From contig CM072801.1 of the NCBI GenBank assembly GCA_037013495.1, positions 12,448,501 to 12,512,500 of the forward strand: a stretch of 64,000 bases of DNA, in the 5' to 3' direction. Shown piece after piece: positions 36,912-47,854 of the stretch. The notes below the pieces were generated by a model, which searched no databases, was not told the DNA's origin, and saw nothing but the letters and a program-made list of their open reading frames with translations. Source of the stretch: Hippophae tibetana. Its lineage: Eukaryota; Streptophyta; Magnoliopsida; Rosales; Elaeagnaceae. Position numbers and translations under genes: made by a program. How positions within the stretch are numbered: position 1 is the stretch's first letter; the number at the start of each line of letters is the position of its first letter.

Positions 36912-37547
36912 TTAGGTTTTTTTTTTCTTTTCGGGGTGGGCTGAAAATGGGCTTGGGCTGACGGGCTTGGGCTGACGGGCTGATGGGCTTGGGCTGTTGG
37001 GCTTGGTCTGATGGGCTAAACTTAAAACTGTTGGGCTGATGAGCTGTTGGGTTTGGACTAAGACAGATTGGGCTGGGTTGGGCTGACGGGCCGGGTTGAG
37101 GCTGATGGGTAGGTCAAACATATTAGAATAAACTAAAGGCTGAAATTTTTTTAGGGATAGAAGCTGATTTTTTTTTACAGAACTGCGGACATAAAAAACA
37201 GGAACTGTGGACTCACAAAGTCGTGCAGGAGCTGTTCGGAAGCTGGACGACGCAGTGTAGGGACTGCTGCGCGAGCTGGATGGCGTAGGGCTGGAGCTGC
37301 TGTGCGGGGTGGACGACGCAGTTTTGGAGCTGCTGCGCGAGCTGGAAGGCGCAGTTTTGGAGCTGCTGCGCGAGCTGGACGGCGCAGGGCTGGAGCTGCT
37401 GCGCGAGCTGGATGTCGCAGGGCTAGACAATGCAATGAACGACGTGGGGCTGGAGCTGCTGCGCAAGGTTGGACAGCGCAGTGAACAGCGCAGTGAAATG
37501 CGCAGAGCTGAACGGCGCAGTGAACGGCGCGAGAAGATTAATGGCAC
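36912..37547 (-). other. Minisatellite leader of the copia element with an open Ser/Arg-rich frame
   Basis: The leader lies between PBS and gag. On the plus strand it holds five 33-bp units starting at 37264, 37297, 37330, 37363 and 37396, each beginning CTGCTG(C/T)GCG. A TGGGCT-rich stretch lies at 36949-37090. GC content is far above the surroundings. Because 33 is divisible by three, a 211-codon frame on the element's sense strand stays open as 11-residue repeats such as SSSRSSSKTAP. Whether this is translated is unknown; it may be a by-product of the repeat. Confidence 0.6.
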
Positions 37548-37680
37548 TAATACTGACGGCGGCGCTCCTGTATTGGCTGCACTGCTCAGATTAAGATAGT
37601 GACTCTGACAGTGGCGCTCCTGTATAGGCGGCGCTGGTCAGAAACTCAGAAACTGGTAAAAAAAAAAAAATTTCTTTCCT

Positions 37681-37692
37681 GTTCTGATACCA
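37681..37692 (-). other. Primer-binding site of the copia element
   Basis: TGGTATCAGAAC on the minus strand, directly abutting the 5' LTR and matching initiator tRNA-Met with one mismatch to the usual TGGTATCAGAGC. Confidence 0.9.
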
Positions 37693-37845
37693 AGTTAAAA
37701 TATACTGAAAATATGTTTATTTAATTTTAATTACAATGAATGATAATACAAGTATAAATACAGGCAAATAGGAATCTGCTTTTTAGGAAAAGTGCTTATA
37801 TTAGTTGTATACAACTAATATACCACTAATAATAATTTATTAACA
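37693..37845 (-). repeat. 5' LTR of the copia element
   Basis: 153 bp, with one visible difference from the 3' LTR (TTTAATTTTAATT here against TTTAATCTTAATT). It carries the same 26-bp palindrome at 37797-37822. Confidence 0.95.
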
Positions 37846-38140
37846 GGTTATTTCTACCTAAAAATATTATGTATTATTATTTTATTTCTACACTTTATTC
37901 TTATATAAAATTACATGTATACACGTTTTGTTTAGATCATTAGATTATAAATTGATAAAAATTAAAAATAAATTATTCACCCCTTCTTAAGTCATAGTAG
38001 GTTATTTTCACCTAAAAATATCATATATTATTATTTTATTTATGTACTTTATTCTTATATATAATTGCATGTCTGCACGTTTTGTTTAGATCATTGGATT
38101 ATAAATTGATAAAAAATAAAAATAAATTATTCACCCCCTC

Positions 38141-41100
38141 TAAATTAATTAGTTTTATATTTTATAAACTTTAACAAAATTATACTCTATTTTCTTTAAA
38201 TTCATAAAATAAAATTATTAAGATAAAGTAGCACAACTAGCTTACGGTAAAGGACTATTTTTTTCCACAAATAGTAAAGGATTTTGACTAACAAAAGTTT
38301 CAGTTCGGTAGATTGCATATGCTTGAACTTAATTGCTTAGCCACAATTATAAATATTTGGTGTATCAAAATTTTGGTTTATTACCTTTAAACTTTGAAAA
38401 AATATTTATTAATAGCTCTGCCATGATTTACAAATTATATATATATATTATTGAAGTTTATGTCATTTTAATTATTTTATATATATATTTTTTGTCTAAT
38501 TACAATTTTATGCATAAGTTAAGTATTTATTTGAATAATAATAAGTAGTATTATTCTTAAACTTTTATATGAAAACTAGCACTCGCCTAACATGCGTTAA
38601 TAAATGATTAATTTCTCGAGAAAGTGACAAAAATGCGACTTGGCAACCTAAATGGATAATTTATGCTTTTTCACATGGCTTCTTATTTGGAAAGGTCATT
38701 AACGTGAGTCGTGAGATGACCACTCCTTGTATTTCATTTTGACACGTTCGCATTATTATTTAGCAAAACTAATTGAGCATTTCTCTTTTGGGCTAACATG
38801 TACTATTATCTCCTTAAATCATTAAATCTTATATACATGGATATGGATTAGGTTAGGTATTATCACATGGCAGAGCTTTTGTCGTGTTTACATTTGTCAC
38901 TATATACTTGTTGCATCAAAATCAAATATAAACTTTGTTTTATTTCTTATATTAAAAATAATATTATTTAATCTTTTAATTTTATAAAACTATTAAGTTA
39001 AAAATAAATTATATTATTTTCATTAAACACGATTAAAACATAAATTTTAATAATAACAAAATCACAATAATAAAAACCATTACTTATAAAACATTTATTA
39101 AATAAAAATAAGATAAAGATGTAATTTTAAATCAAACTTATAACTTGAAATAAGCTTGGATAAGTTTTATTTATCACATCATTAAACGAAATAAGTTAAA
39201 AATAAATTAAATTAAATGTTAAATGTTAATTTATATTGAATTACGAATTACGAATTACAATTAATATTTTATATTCTTATAAAAAATCAAATAAGATTTT
39301 AGTATTTTTATTAAAACATATAACAATTATTATTGTATTTTTTTAAAATTCAATGAATAGGGCATTTTATATTTTTATTGTATTTGTATTTGTATTTTGT
39401 GTCGTATTTTTAATGTATTTTTTTATATAAAAGAATATATTATATCCATATATGCATGTTTGTTCGAATAATACAATTATATATTTTGCTAATATATGCT
39501 AGCAAGACCTATATCAAACTTATAGGGATCGTTGGCCTTCATAGTTGAAGGCCATATATACCACATATATACAAGCAACAGGTAGGGTAAACCAAAGAAA
39601 GTATTAATTAATATGCATCAAACAATTTTGATGTTATCGATCCAGTCTAGTTAGCCATCGCCACCAACAATGGAAGGGGTGGCGATAATGAGCATCAAAT
39701 CACTGCCCAAAATCTGTAGTCAGACTCTAAATTAAGTTTAGATGTGTATTCCAATTATGTAGTTCAACAAACTTTAACCTACCCTTATTAACTACGCACC
39801 GCTTATGTATAAATTATATATGACCTTTTTTTTTATTGGTGTCTTTCTTAAGAAGCCAAAAAGCAAGGCTATTAATATTTTTTTATCTTTCATGTTAAAA
39901 GTTAATTGTATCATATTAGATCCATTACTTTAAAAAGGAATAAAAAAGATAAAATATTTCATTTTAATAATTTTTATTAAAATAATTTAATTTTTCTTTA
40001 ATTAATCACTTTAAATAAATGAATAACACAACGTATAATTTAAAGAATTAAATGATTAAATTTTAAAAAAAGTTATGACATTTTTCAAGGTAAAAAATCT
40101 AGAAGACTTTGTAAATTTTATCTAACGAGTACATTAATCACAAAATTATTAATTAGCTTCTAAAGTTTTAATAATTTTTTAAAATAAAAATTTTAGTCTC
40201 ATAATTATAAATAAATAAACATTTTTAGTCTTACAATTTGTTAAATTTAATACTTCTAATCCATCAAAAGCATTAAAAATAGTTACTTATAACACTTATA
40301 TTTTAGGAATAAAGGGATTATAGGTACTCAATTCAAATGTTATAAAATTAAAGTATTTATTTGCACATAATAATAAAATTACTACGATTTTTTAAAAAAA
40401 ATTATAAATCTCTAATATCTAATGCAATAATTATTGAAATAAATCTTTTAAATTAAATAATTATGAGAATATTTTTTTATTATTATTTTAACAATAAAGC
40501 TTGCCCAGCCTGCAAGTTAGTTGTCCTTCATTATTTCAATAATACAATAGCTTTGCCTTTATCTCACACACTCTGAACTTATTGTGCGTATGTTCACCAC
40601 ATAATGTTGAGTCTCTCAACCGTTTGGCTTCAATGGCAACCATAAAAACTAGTCGAAATATGTCAATGCGCTTTGAATCTATATAATTTGAGTAATTTTT
40701 GTGTGTTTTACTGCATGCATGGTCTCAATTAATTAGCACTTTGACCATCCATATCCATAGAAAAAAATGGTATATTTTTTTTACTTTACTTTGTTTTGAT
40801 ATATAATGTAAATATAAATATAAGTATAGGGACAAATTTATTATTTGACATCCTAAATTAATTATAATTGTTGGTTCCGTCTTTGAATATATGAAAAATA
40901 TGTAAATAAAAAGAGTTGAAAATGTGTTGCATAAAAGGTAAACTATATGTGCAATGCAAAGCGACAGGTTAATTATATGAATTCATAATTTAGTTGGTTG
41001 AATTGTTTCCTTTAATTACCAAGAGACATGGACTCTTTTAGTGATCAATAATAGTTACAAAAGACTTTGGTTATAGGATTACAAGTTGAATTTTATATAC

Positions 41101-44100
41101 CAATTGACAATGTGTCACTTTCGTTGGTCGGCTTGGGAAAATCTTAAGTTAATTAAGACAAGATATATCACTACGTACCCCATGAAACTCTCATCTATTT
41201 TCAGGAATAAAAAACTATATATTCTCATTTACGTTTATATGAAGTGCACACAATTTATTTATTTATTTATTCCAAAAATTACATACAAATTTGCATGTAA
41301 TTAATTTTTTGAGTACATTACATCTGATGTACCATTTTTAACAAAAAATTAGAATAATTCATTAATTGATGACTTAATTAAGGTTTTTTAAGGGTAAAAC
41401 CGAGAATAAATTTAAAAAATTAATAAGATATAAAAATAAAATAATATATTAAAGTGTTAAGATTGTTGTTCAATGATAGAAATAATAATTAAAATGATAA
41501 TATTGGTTATTGTTAATAAAATTATGTGTAAAATATATAATAAATTTAATTAAAAAAGGTTTAAATTTTTTTTATTTCTCTTTTATTTTCTTAGAAGCAA
41601 CATGATAAAAAAATAAAATATAAAATTATATATATATTTTTATTCTAAGGTTAATAATCATTTGAAACCTAACTTATTAGAATATTTGACTAATCATCTC
41701 TAATACTTAAACTAAGACATTTAACGTTACTTTAATGATTTTCTAATAATATATAACATTATTTTTTATATATAAATATTTTAAATTGTTTAGAACCAAT
41801 TGTTCATTATCTAATTCTTATATAACAGAAAGTTATTGAATTAAATGATAAAAATATTGTTAAAAAATAGATGACATAGTCGAATTCTTAGTACAGAATA
41901 AAAAGTAGTCATAATTTTGATCGTCCTTGCTATCAATTATTACGTTTTGGATGTGATGTGGTCGATAACTACAAGGTTCTTGAGAAACAATGTTCTCTTT
42001 GTAAAGTAGGCCTTGAGTCAATCATTTTCGAGATCTAATTCAAGTTTTTTCTTATGTAGTGAAAATGCCTTACCATTTGAAGTTTGACACTTTAGGAAGA
42101 AATGTTCATGGTGCATACAAGACAAAAAGGAGTGGAGGGGAGGGAAGGAGATATATACTGAGGAGAAAAGAGAAAGAATGCACAATAATTAGTAGAATTT
42201 TTAGTGCACACTCTTCCTTGGCCTCGAGGAAGAAAAGAAAGATTAGGATGATATAAGGAGGTAAACAACTCTCTCCCCCAAAACTAAAAAAATAGAAAGA
42301 AAAAAGGAATCAAATCATACCATCCCTATAATAAGTGAATACATCTTTCTTATACAATTTGAGATCCTCACTTTAGTCAACCAACTGTTGCAAATTTTAC
42401 TCGGGGGTGCCATTGGCCCATTGAATATCGCTTATTCTAATGTTTATTTGGATGGCAGGTTGTCTTTGTAACGGGGAAGAGTTGTGCATGAATTTGGAAT
42501 ATTTTAGAGCTTCTACCTGACATCCAAAAGGGTCCCTCAATTTGAAAGTAGGTATAACTATGCACGAAATGTGGAATAGGAAATTTGTCGATAATAAAAG
42601 TCTTACATTCGAGCGAGAGGTCAGACCAATTCCATTCATCTTAATCCAAACCTTGCAAAAAAAACTTTAGGTTTTTGGGACATTGGATTCTCACCAATGT
42701 TGCACTCCCTTTTAATTAGCACTCTCTTAGACAAAATTGTATACATATGTTAACAAATTTGAAAGTACTTTTGATATTCTTAATAATATCCATTTAAATA
42801 TGTAAAAAAATTGAAATTTAAGTTTCACCTATAGGCAAAACTAAAAACAATTAATGTTAGGAGAATCACTAACAATTCGAACTTAATCAAGTTCTAAACA
42901 TCGAAATTAAACATATTCTCATTATTTGTGTGAATCTTTTAGGAAACAATTAAATAGAGCTCAAAATGAAACATACATAAAATCAACACAACTAATTTAC
43001 GTGAAAAAATCTTCCCAGTGTAGGAAGGAAACAACCACGACACTTCTTTCCAAAATTTCAACTGTCGAGAAATAATTGTACAAATGTTCACTCTAGGTAA
43101 AACTAGAGTCAAATAATCAACAACATTATCAAGAATACGAATTCTTGGAAACTAACAATTATTTCAAGAAAATAGATAGATCTAACCCAATTTCGTATTC
43201 ACTATTCAAGGCCCAAAATTTCTCAAACCGATGAGCCAAATCTAAATCCAACCGTACAAATTAAATACTCTTGAGTTGTGAACCTACCTGCAAAATTTTA
43301 ACTCAATCGGACCACAAATTACCTTCCATCGAAACATTTGATGAAAACTTGTTGGAGAAGGAAAAACTACTTTCTTTTCTACTAACTGCTGCAACTCTAG
43401 TTCTCTGCAGAATACATTTTCAAAAAACCCTAACGAGTTTATTAATGAAGCAATGAAATGACACAACTGTCACTTTTTATTTCATGGGTTTTAAGTCACG
43501 TAGACTATACTTGGACTCGTCTAAATAAAAGAAAAAAAACCCAACAGTTGGGTAGTACAATCTCCTAATTGGATAAAATTTTCTTATTAGTATATAGTTT
43601 TTAATATTTTTGAAAATAAAACAAGACTTTAGCATTTACATTTGCAATAAATTTTTTATTGTTATATATAAATAAATAAAAATAAAACAACTAATACAAT
43701 CTTTTATATTTTTAAAAAATCTTACATTTATTTCTCATAAAAAATATAATTTTATTTATCATTAAATAAATTATAACATTAGTCTTAGTTTGCTTATGAA
43801 ATAAATTCTTACCCTAAGCCCCATTCTATCTTTTATTATTATATATAAAAAGTGTCTTATATTAATTAAAAAATATATTAATATTGTATTTACAAGTAAT
43901 ATAAAATTTATATTATTTTAAAATTAACTATTGATATTTATACGTCATATAAAATTATTTTGTATTTAAAAAAATAATAAACGCCATTTTTTTTTTCAAA
44001 CTTCTTTTTTTATCAGCTGCCTCATAGAGGCTGTTACAAGTCCGAATTTTTCTTTTGGGTCTTAAAACCTATTTCGAATTTGGAGTAACGTTAGAGACAA

Positions 44101-46515
44101 AATAGTTGCGAGAGAGAGCGAAATTTAAAAATATAAGTATAAAAATATGCGTAAAACTAAGTAATAATTAGCATTCCTATTTGAATTTGTGGTGGCTTCA
44201 TTCAGCCAAGGATTTTATGGGTCTTTAGTAGGTGGTTATATGTGGCTCAACGGTGTTAGAAAATTAATTAAACAAGGTAAAGATCTGATAGTGATACCTG
44301 TGGATTCTTTTTTTTATTTTTATAGGAAATTTCTTCAAAAGGTGATTGGTCTTTTCCTAAGTCTTAACTCTTCTTGCATCGACCCAACACAAAGACCAAT
44401 GTCTAAACTTTCATCTCAGATTGTACGTATAATTTCTAAGGGTTTGAAATTCTCAATAGCTTTCATAAAATTAAATTTTAAAAATATAACAAGAATTTCT
44501 TAGATTAAGTAAAATTTAACTTTGATTAAGAAAAAACGTTAATAATTTTTTTTTTCTTTTTAAACATACAAAATCAAGAAAAAAGTGTAGATAAACAAAG
44601 CGTTATACTTGGTAGCCAAACCCCATCCGATGCAAGTTAAAGTTCTCTTGAAACAAGACCAACCCTGCTATAATTTCTAATAATTAATTAATTAATTTAA
44701 AAACTGTTCCATGAATATTCCTTTTCAGAATCCAAATTGTAGTTTGCTTACTTTTCAATGCGGATACCGCAGCCAAAATAAAACAACTTTTGACACCAAG
44801 TTTGCGTAAATAAATTATTTTTATTTTTTTAGCTTTTTGACTTGCAATTGACATTCACTTCAGAATTAATAAGAAATTAAAAAAAAAATTAATTTAAATA
44901 AAATTAATTTATATATATCTCATATATTTTTACTATTATAAAAAATTTGATACATTATTTTATTTTAAACGTATTTTACTTAAACATCGTTAAAATTAAA
45001 TTATGATTATTTTAATCTATTTAATATTAATTGTTGTTTAATTTAATATTATTTAAATTAAAATATAATTATTTAAACTCATTTAATATTAAATATTGTT
45101 TAATTAGATTTCTCTTATTGTTATTCAAATACTATTTTTATTATTATAAATTTTAAAGTTTTTTTATAATTTCTATTTTTTTTTTCTAAATTAAAAGCTA
45201 CACACTATTCTTTTGTAGATAGGTAAATCTGATTTATTTTTGGTATAAACAATTTCTACGTGTAATTGACTGCAAATAATATTTAGACAACATGACAGCC
45301 AAAATAAACTCAAATTAGTTTCATTAGAAAAGGAAAAAAAAAAAAAACTCTAGTTGTTTTAGGCTACGTTAGAACATATTTACTTTTACGATGTAAGATC
45401 AAAATTGTCATATTTTTGTAAATTATTTTCTTAAGATTGTCTATTGTACAATTACTATTACAATCAAATAATAATTTTTTTTTATTAATGAATCCCGGGG
45501 GCTTAGGCATATGTTCCCTTGGTTTGTTCTTGTTGAGTAAATTTGGAAATTACAAAAAAGTGTGCTTAATTAATATTAAATTCTTTAGTTATTTATCATT
45601 ATTTTTGGAACATTTTTATGGTCACAAATCTATTATATAATATGATAATTAAATTGTATTAAATTAAAATAATATAACTAATATTTTAAATTTGTGGAAT
45701 ATCTAGGACGAGTAGCAATAAAAAAATAAGGAATTTCTTGAAAAAGTTAAGCATCTAACAATTAATCTAAAAGAGGGTCGACGTAAAAAAGAAATATTCA
45801 TATTTTTTTACATATGCTTTTAAGTTAAAATTCTTATAAAAATAACAATTCTATATATAAAAGATTTATAATAATTTCAAATAATGGAGTTGAATTTAAT
45901 TAAACAGCCTCGCATACTATTAACATAATTAATAAATCAATCATAAATTATTACTATTATTACAAGTAATATGGAACATTTCTGTATTATAAATCACTCA
46001 TGTGAAATAGGATTTTTTTCCATCAGAAATCTGAAATATGGATTTCTCAATATAATAAATATGTAAATAATTAGGATAGGTCATTATTGTATCAATTTTT
46101 TTGGTATTCCTAATTTTAAAAATGATCAAAAACATTATTTTGTTTTTAATATATTTTTCTATACCAAAATTTATTAAAGATATTTTTAATAATTTTCAAA
46201 ATTAACAATAAATATATTATAAAAAAATATGAGGATGACCATAACCAAAGAAGTGTAATATTTTTTTTTAAATAATTAATAAAATTAATAAAAAGAATAA
46301 TATAAGTAAAAATAATAAGAGTGTTGTTAGTATTGATATTGCCCCCAAATATCTTTGAAGATATTATCACAGTAATAGTAATTTTCTCAATTATATTTTT
46401 AGTTTTACTTGTATTATTATTATTCAAATTAAAAATATAAATTTTATTTTTTAGAATTTGGAACTTTAAAGAAGAGAGGCGGAATTGACCATTAGATAAG
46501 CCAGTTGGCAATGTG
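38141..46515. other. Gene-poor AT-rich interval
   Basis: About 8.4 kb with no supported gene. Composition is AT-rich throughout, with TA-rich and homopolymer runs. Two patches are less AT-rich. 41880-42660 has open frames on both strands but no recognisable domain. 42830-43560 (with AATCTTCCCAGTGTAGGAAGG and CCCAATTTCGTATTCACTATTC) reads like decayed retrotransposon sequence, though I could not assign it. A frame at 44189-44503 is discussed among the rejected items. Confidence 0.5.
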
Positions 46516-46522
46516 TATAAAG
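46516..46522 (+). promoter_or_regulatory. TATA box of the FATB gene
   Basis: TATAAAG lies about 75 bases before a (CT)12 run at 46591-46614 that would fall in the 5'UTR. A transcription start near 46545-46555 is predicted from its position. Confidence 0.45.
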
Positions 46523-46590
46523 TACACATGTACATGTGAATTTTATACGACTCGCTGTACTCCATTACTTCGCACCCCTCAAAGCCGCTT

Positions 46591-46614
46591 CTCTCTCTCT
46601 CTCTCTCTCTCTCT
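46591..46614 (+). repeat. (CT)12 microsatellite in the FATB 5'UTR
   Basis: Twelve CT units. CT-rich leaders are common near plant transcription starts. Two more CT runs occur in the 3' region (near 50669 and 50802). Confidence 0.9.
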
Positions 46615-46750
46615 ATTTTGTGAAACTTAACGAAACTGAGAAGAGAATATTAAAAAACAAAACTGGAAATTATAAATAGAGATACAATTCGAAGAAGAAA
46701 TTGATTTCAAACCCTAGAATTTACTGAAAACAAGATTTTGCAGATCGATA

Positions 46751-46762
46751 ATGGCGTTGTAG
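46751..46762 (+). promoter_or_regulatory. Minimal uORF in the FATB 5'UTR
   Basis: ATGGCGTTGTAG, three codons plus stop in the first, untranslated exon. An effect on translation is inference. Confidence 0.4.
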
Positions 46763-46865
46763 CTCTTTCTACTTCGTGTGTTTGCTAATCATTGTTCTCA
46801 ATATTTCTGGTGCTACTCGAGCTTTGTTGCTTGGTTCTCTGTCTCGCTCGAAATCTCTGTTTGAG

Positions 46866-47803
46866 GTACGCAAGTGTTGGTTTTCCTCTATTTTCTCTCT
46901 TTTTTCCTTTGGATCTGTGGTGTCTGTTTGGTTGTCTAGAAATTTGAGGTCTATTATATGACGAAATGGGACTGTTTTGTCTATATTTGTGTGTTTAACT
47001 TGCTTGGAATTGAAGAAAATGACATTGTCACTTTGGTTCAGGTCATGATTTTATGCTATGATCGGTATTCATCTTATTAAATTTAGTTTTCTTCAAGTCC
47101 TAATGGTTCATATAGTCTTATCGCCAATCAAATGCGACATTGAAAGTTCATCCTTTTATTTTGCCTGTGTTTTATTTCTTATGGAATTGAGGTGTTTGGA
47201 GAGAGAGAAAAAAAGGGAAAGATCGTCATCAGAGATTTCATAAATTTTTGTATTTATGTTAGCGACAGGAATGCGATTTTTTTGTTTCTTTAGGTACTTT
47301 TTAAATTCTCGGCTCAGATCTGGTTTTAATTTCTTTACAGTGTTACGAAGGAAAATCCCTTTATTTTCCCTTCTGAATTCCCGTAAAGCAAATGAAGTAT
47401 GAACGTGTCTGTTCTGTATTGGTTTAAAGTATAGACTTTGATGTGGCGGAATTTAAATTCACACTATTTGTCGCGGACCAATCTTTGCAAACAAATTTAA
47501 AATTTGAAGAAAAGGAAAAGCTTTAGCAAAGTTATGCAAACAATGCTCTTTTGCTGCCAAATTCATTCTCTCTGACGCTGAAGTTTTTATATTTGCGGTG
47601 GTTATAGTAACTAGATAGAGACAAATGTTTGCATTTGTGTGGTGATCACGTCTGTTTTCTGCTTTTCTTCACCCACCAACACCTACCGTAAGACTTTTTT
47701 TTATGGGTACAACAGGTCATGCAATTATTGCTTGTTTGCCTTGCATGTAATTGACAAGGATTTCAATTCTATATTGACTCTTCTTTTTTGTCCCCCCATC
47801 TAG
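46866..47803 (+). other. Leader intron of FATB
   Basis: The donor is TTTGAG|GTACGC at 46866. The acceptor is CCCCCATCTAG ending at 47803, 51 bases before the start codon. T-rich composition and position fit the long 5'UTR intron known in plant FATB genes. Confidence 0.65.
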
Positions 47804-47854
47804 CGCTTTCATTGGCATCGGCTCTGGCCCATTAGTGGGTTTGTGAAGCTCATC

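Larger units (their letters stand above)
32385..37845 (-). mobile_element. Full-length but defective Ty1/copia retrotransposon
   Basis: The element is 5461 bp with a 5-bp target duplication GGTTA (32380-32384 and 37846-37850). The LTRs are both 153 bp and differ at one position that I can see. On the minus strand the order is 5' LTR (37693-37845), tRNA-iMet PBS (37681-37692), a GC-rich minisatellite leader, gag, protease, integrase, RT, RNase H, polypurine tract (32538-32549) and 3' LTR (32385-32537). Integrase before RT is the copia order. The coding part is broken (see the pseudogene). Near-identical LTRs imply a recent insertion. Confidence 0.97.
32220..38140 (+). repeat. Three ~149-bp tandem repeats, the second split by the copia insertion
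   Basis: Units begin with AAGTCATGGTAGGTTA at 32220, again at 32369, and with AAGTCATAGTAGGTTA at 37989. Unit 2 is split after 32384 and resumes at 37846-37851. Each unit runs through TTTCCACCTAAAAATA, TATTATTATTTTATTT, GTTTTGTTTAGATCATT and AAATTGATAAAAA to a final TTATTCACCCC-type end. Confidence 0.85.

Noticed and set aside
37302-37599. Plus-strand Arg/Ala- and Leu/Glu-rich frames in the GC-rich tract
   Set aside because: They read the 33-bp minisatellite in the antisense direction of the retrotransposon; no evidence of a gene.
42397-42639. 80-codon minus-strand frame in a less AT-rich patch
   Set aside because: No domain recognised; frames of this length are expected by chance.
44189-44503. 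104-codon frame with DPTQRPMSKL, faintly like the end of a receptor kinase
   Set aside because: No glycine loop, HRD or DFG motif, and no exons around it; the likeness is too short to support even a pseudogene.
46146-46565. 139-codon minus-strand frame upstream of FATB
   Set aside because: Low-complexity Ile/Asn/Lys translation of AT-rich DNA, overlapping the promoter.
47843-47854. FATB start at 47843
   Set aside because: The codon is GTG. ATG 47855 gives the usual MVAAA-type FATB N-terminus.
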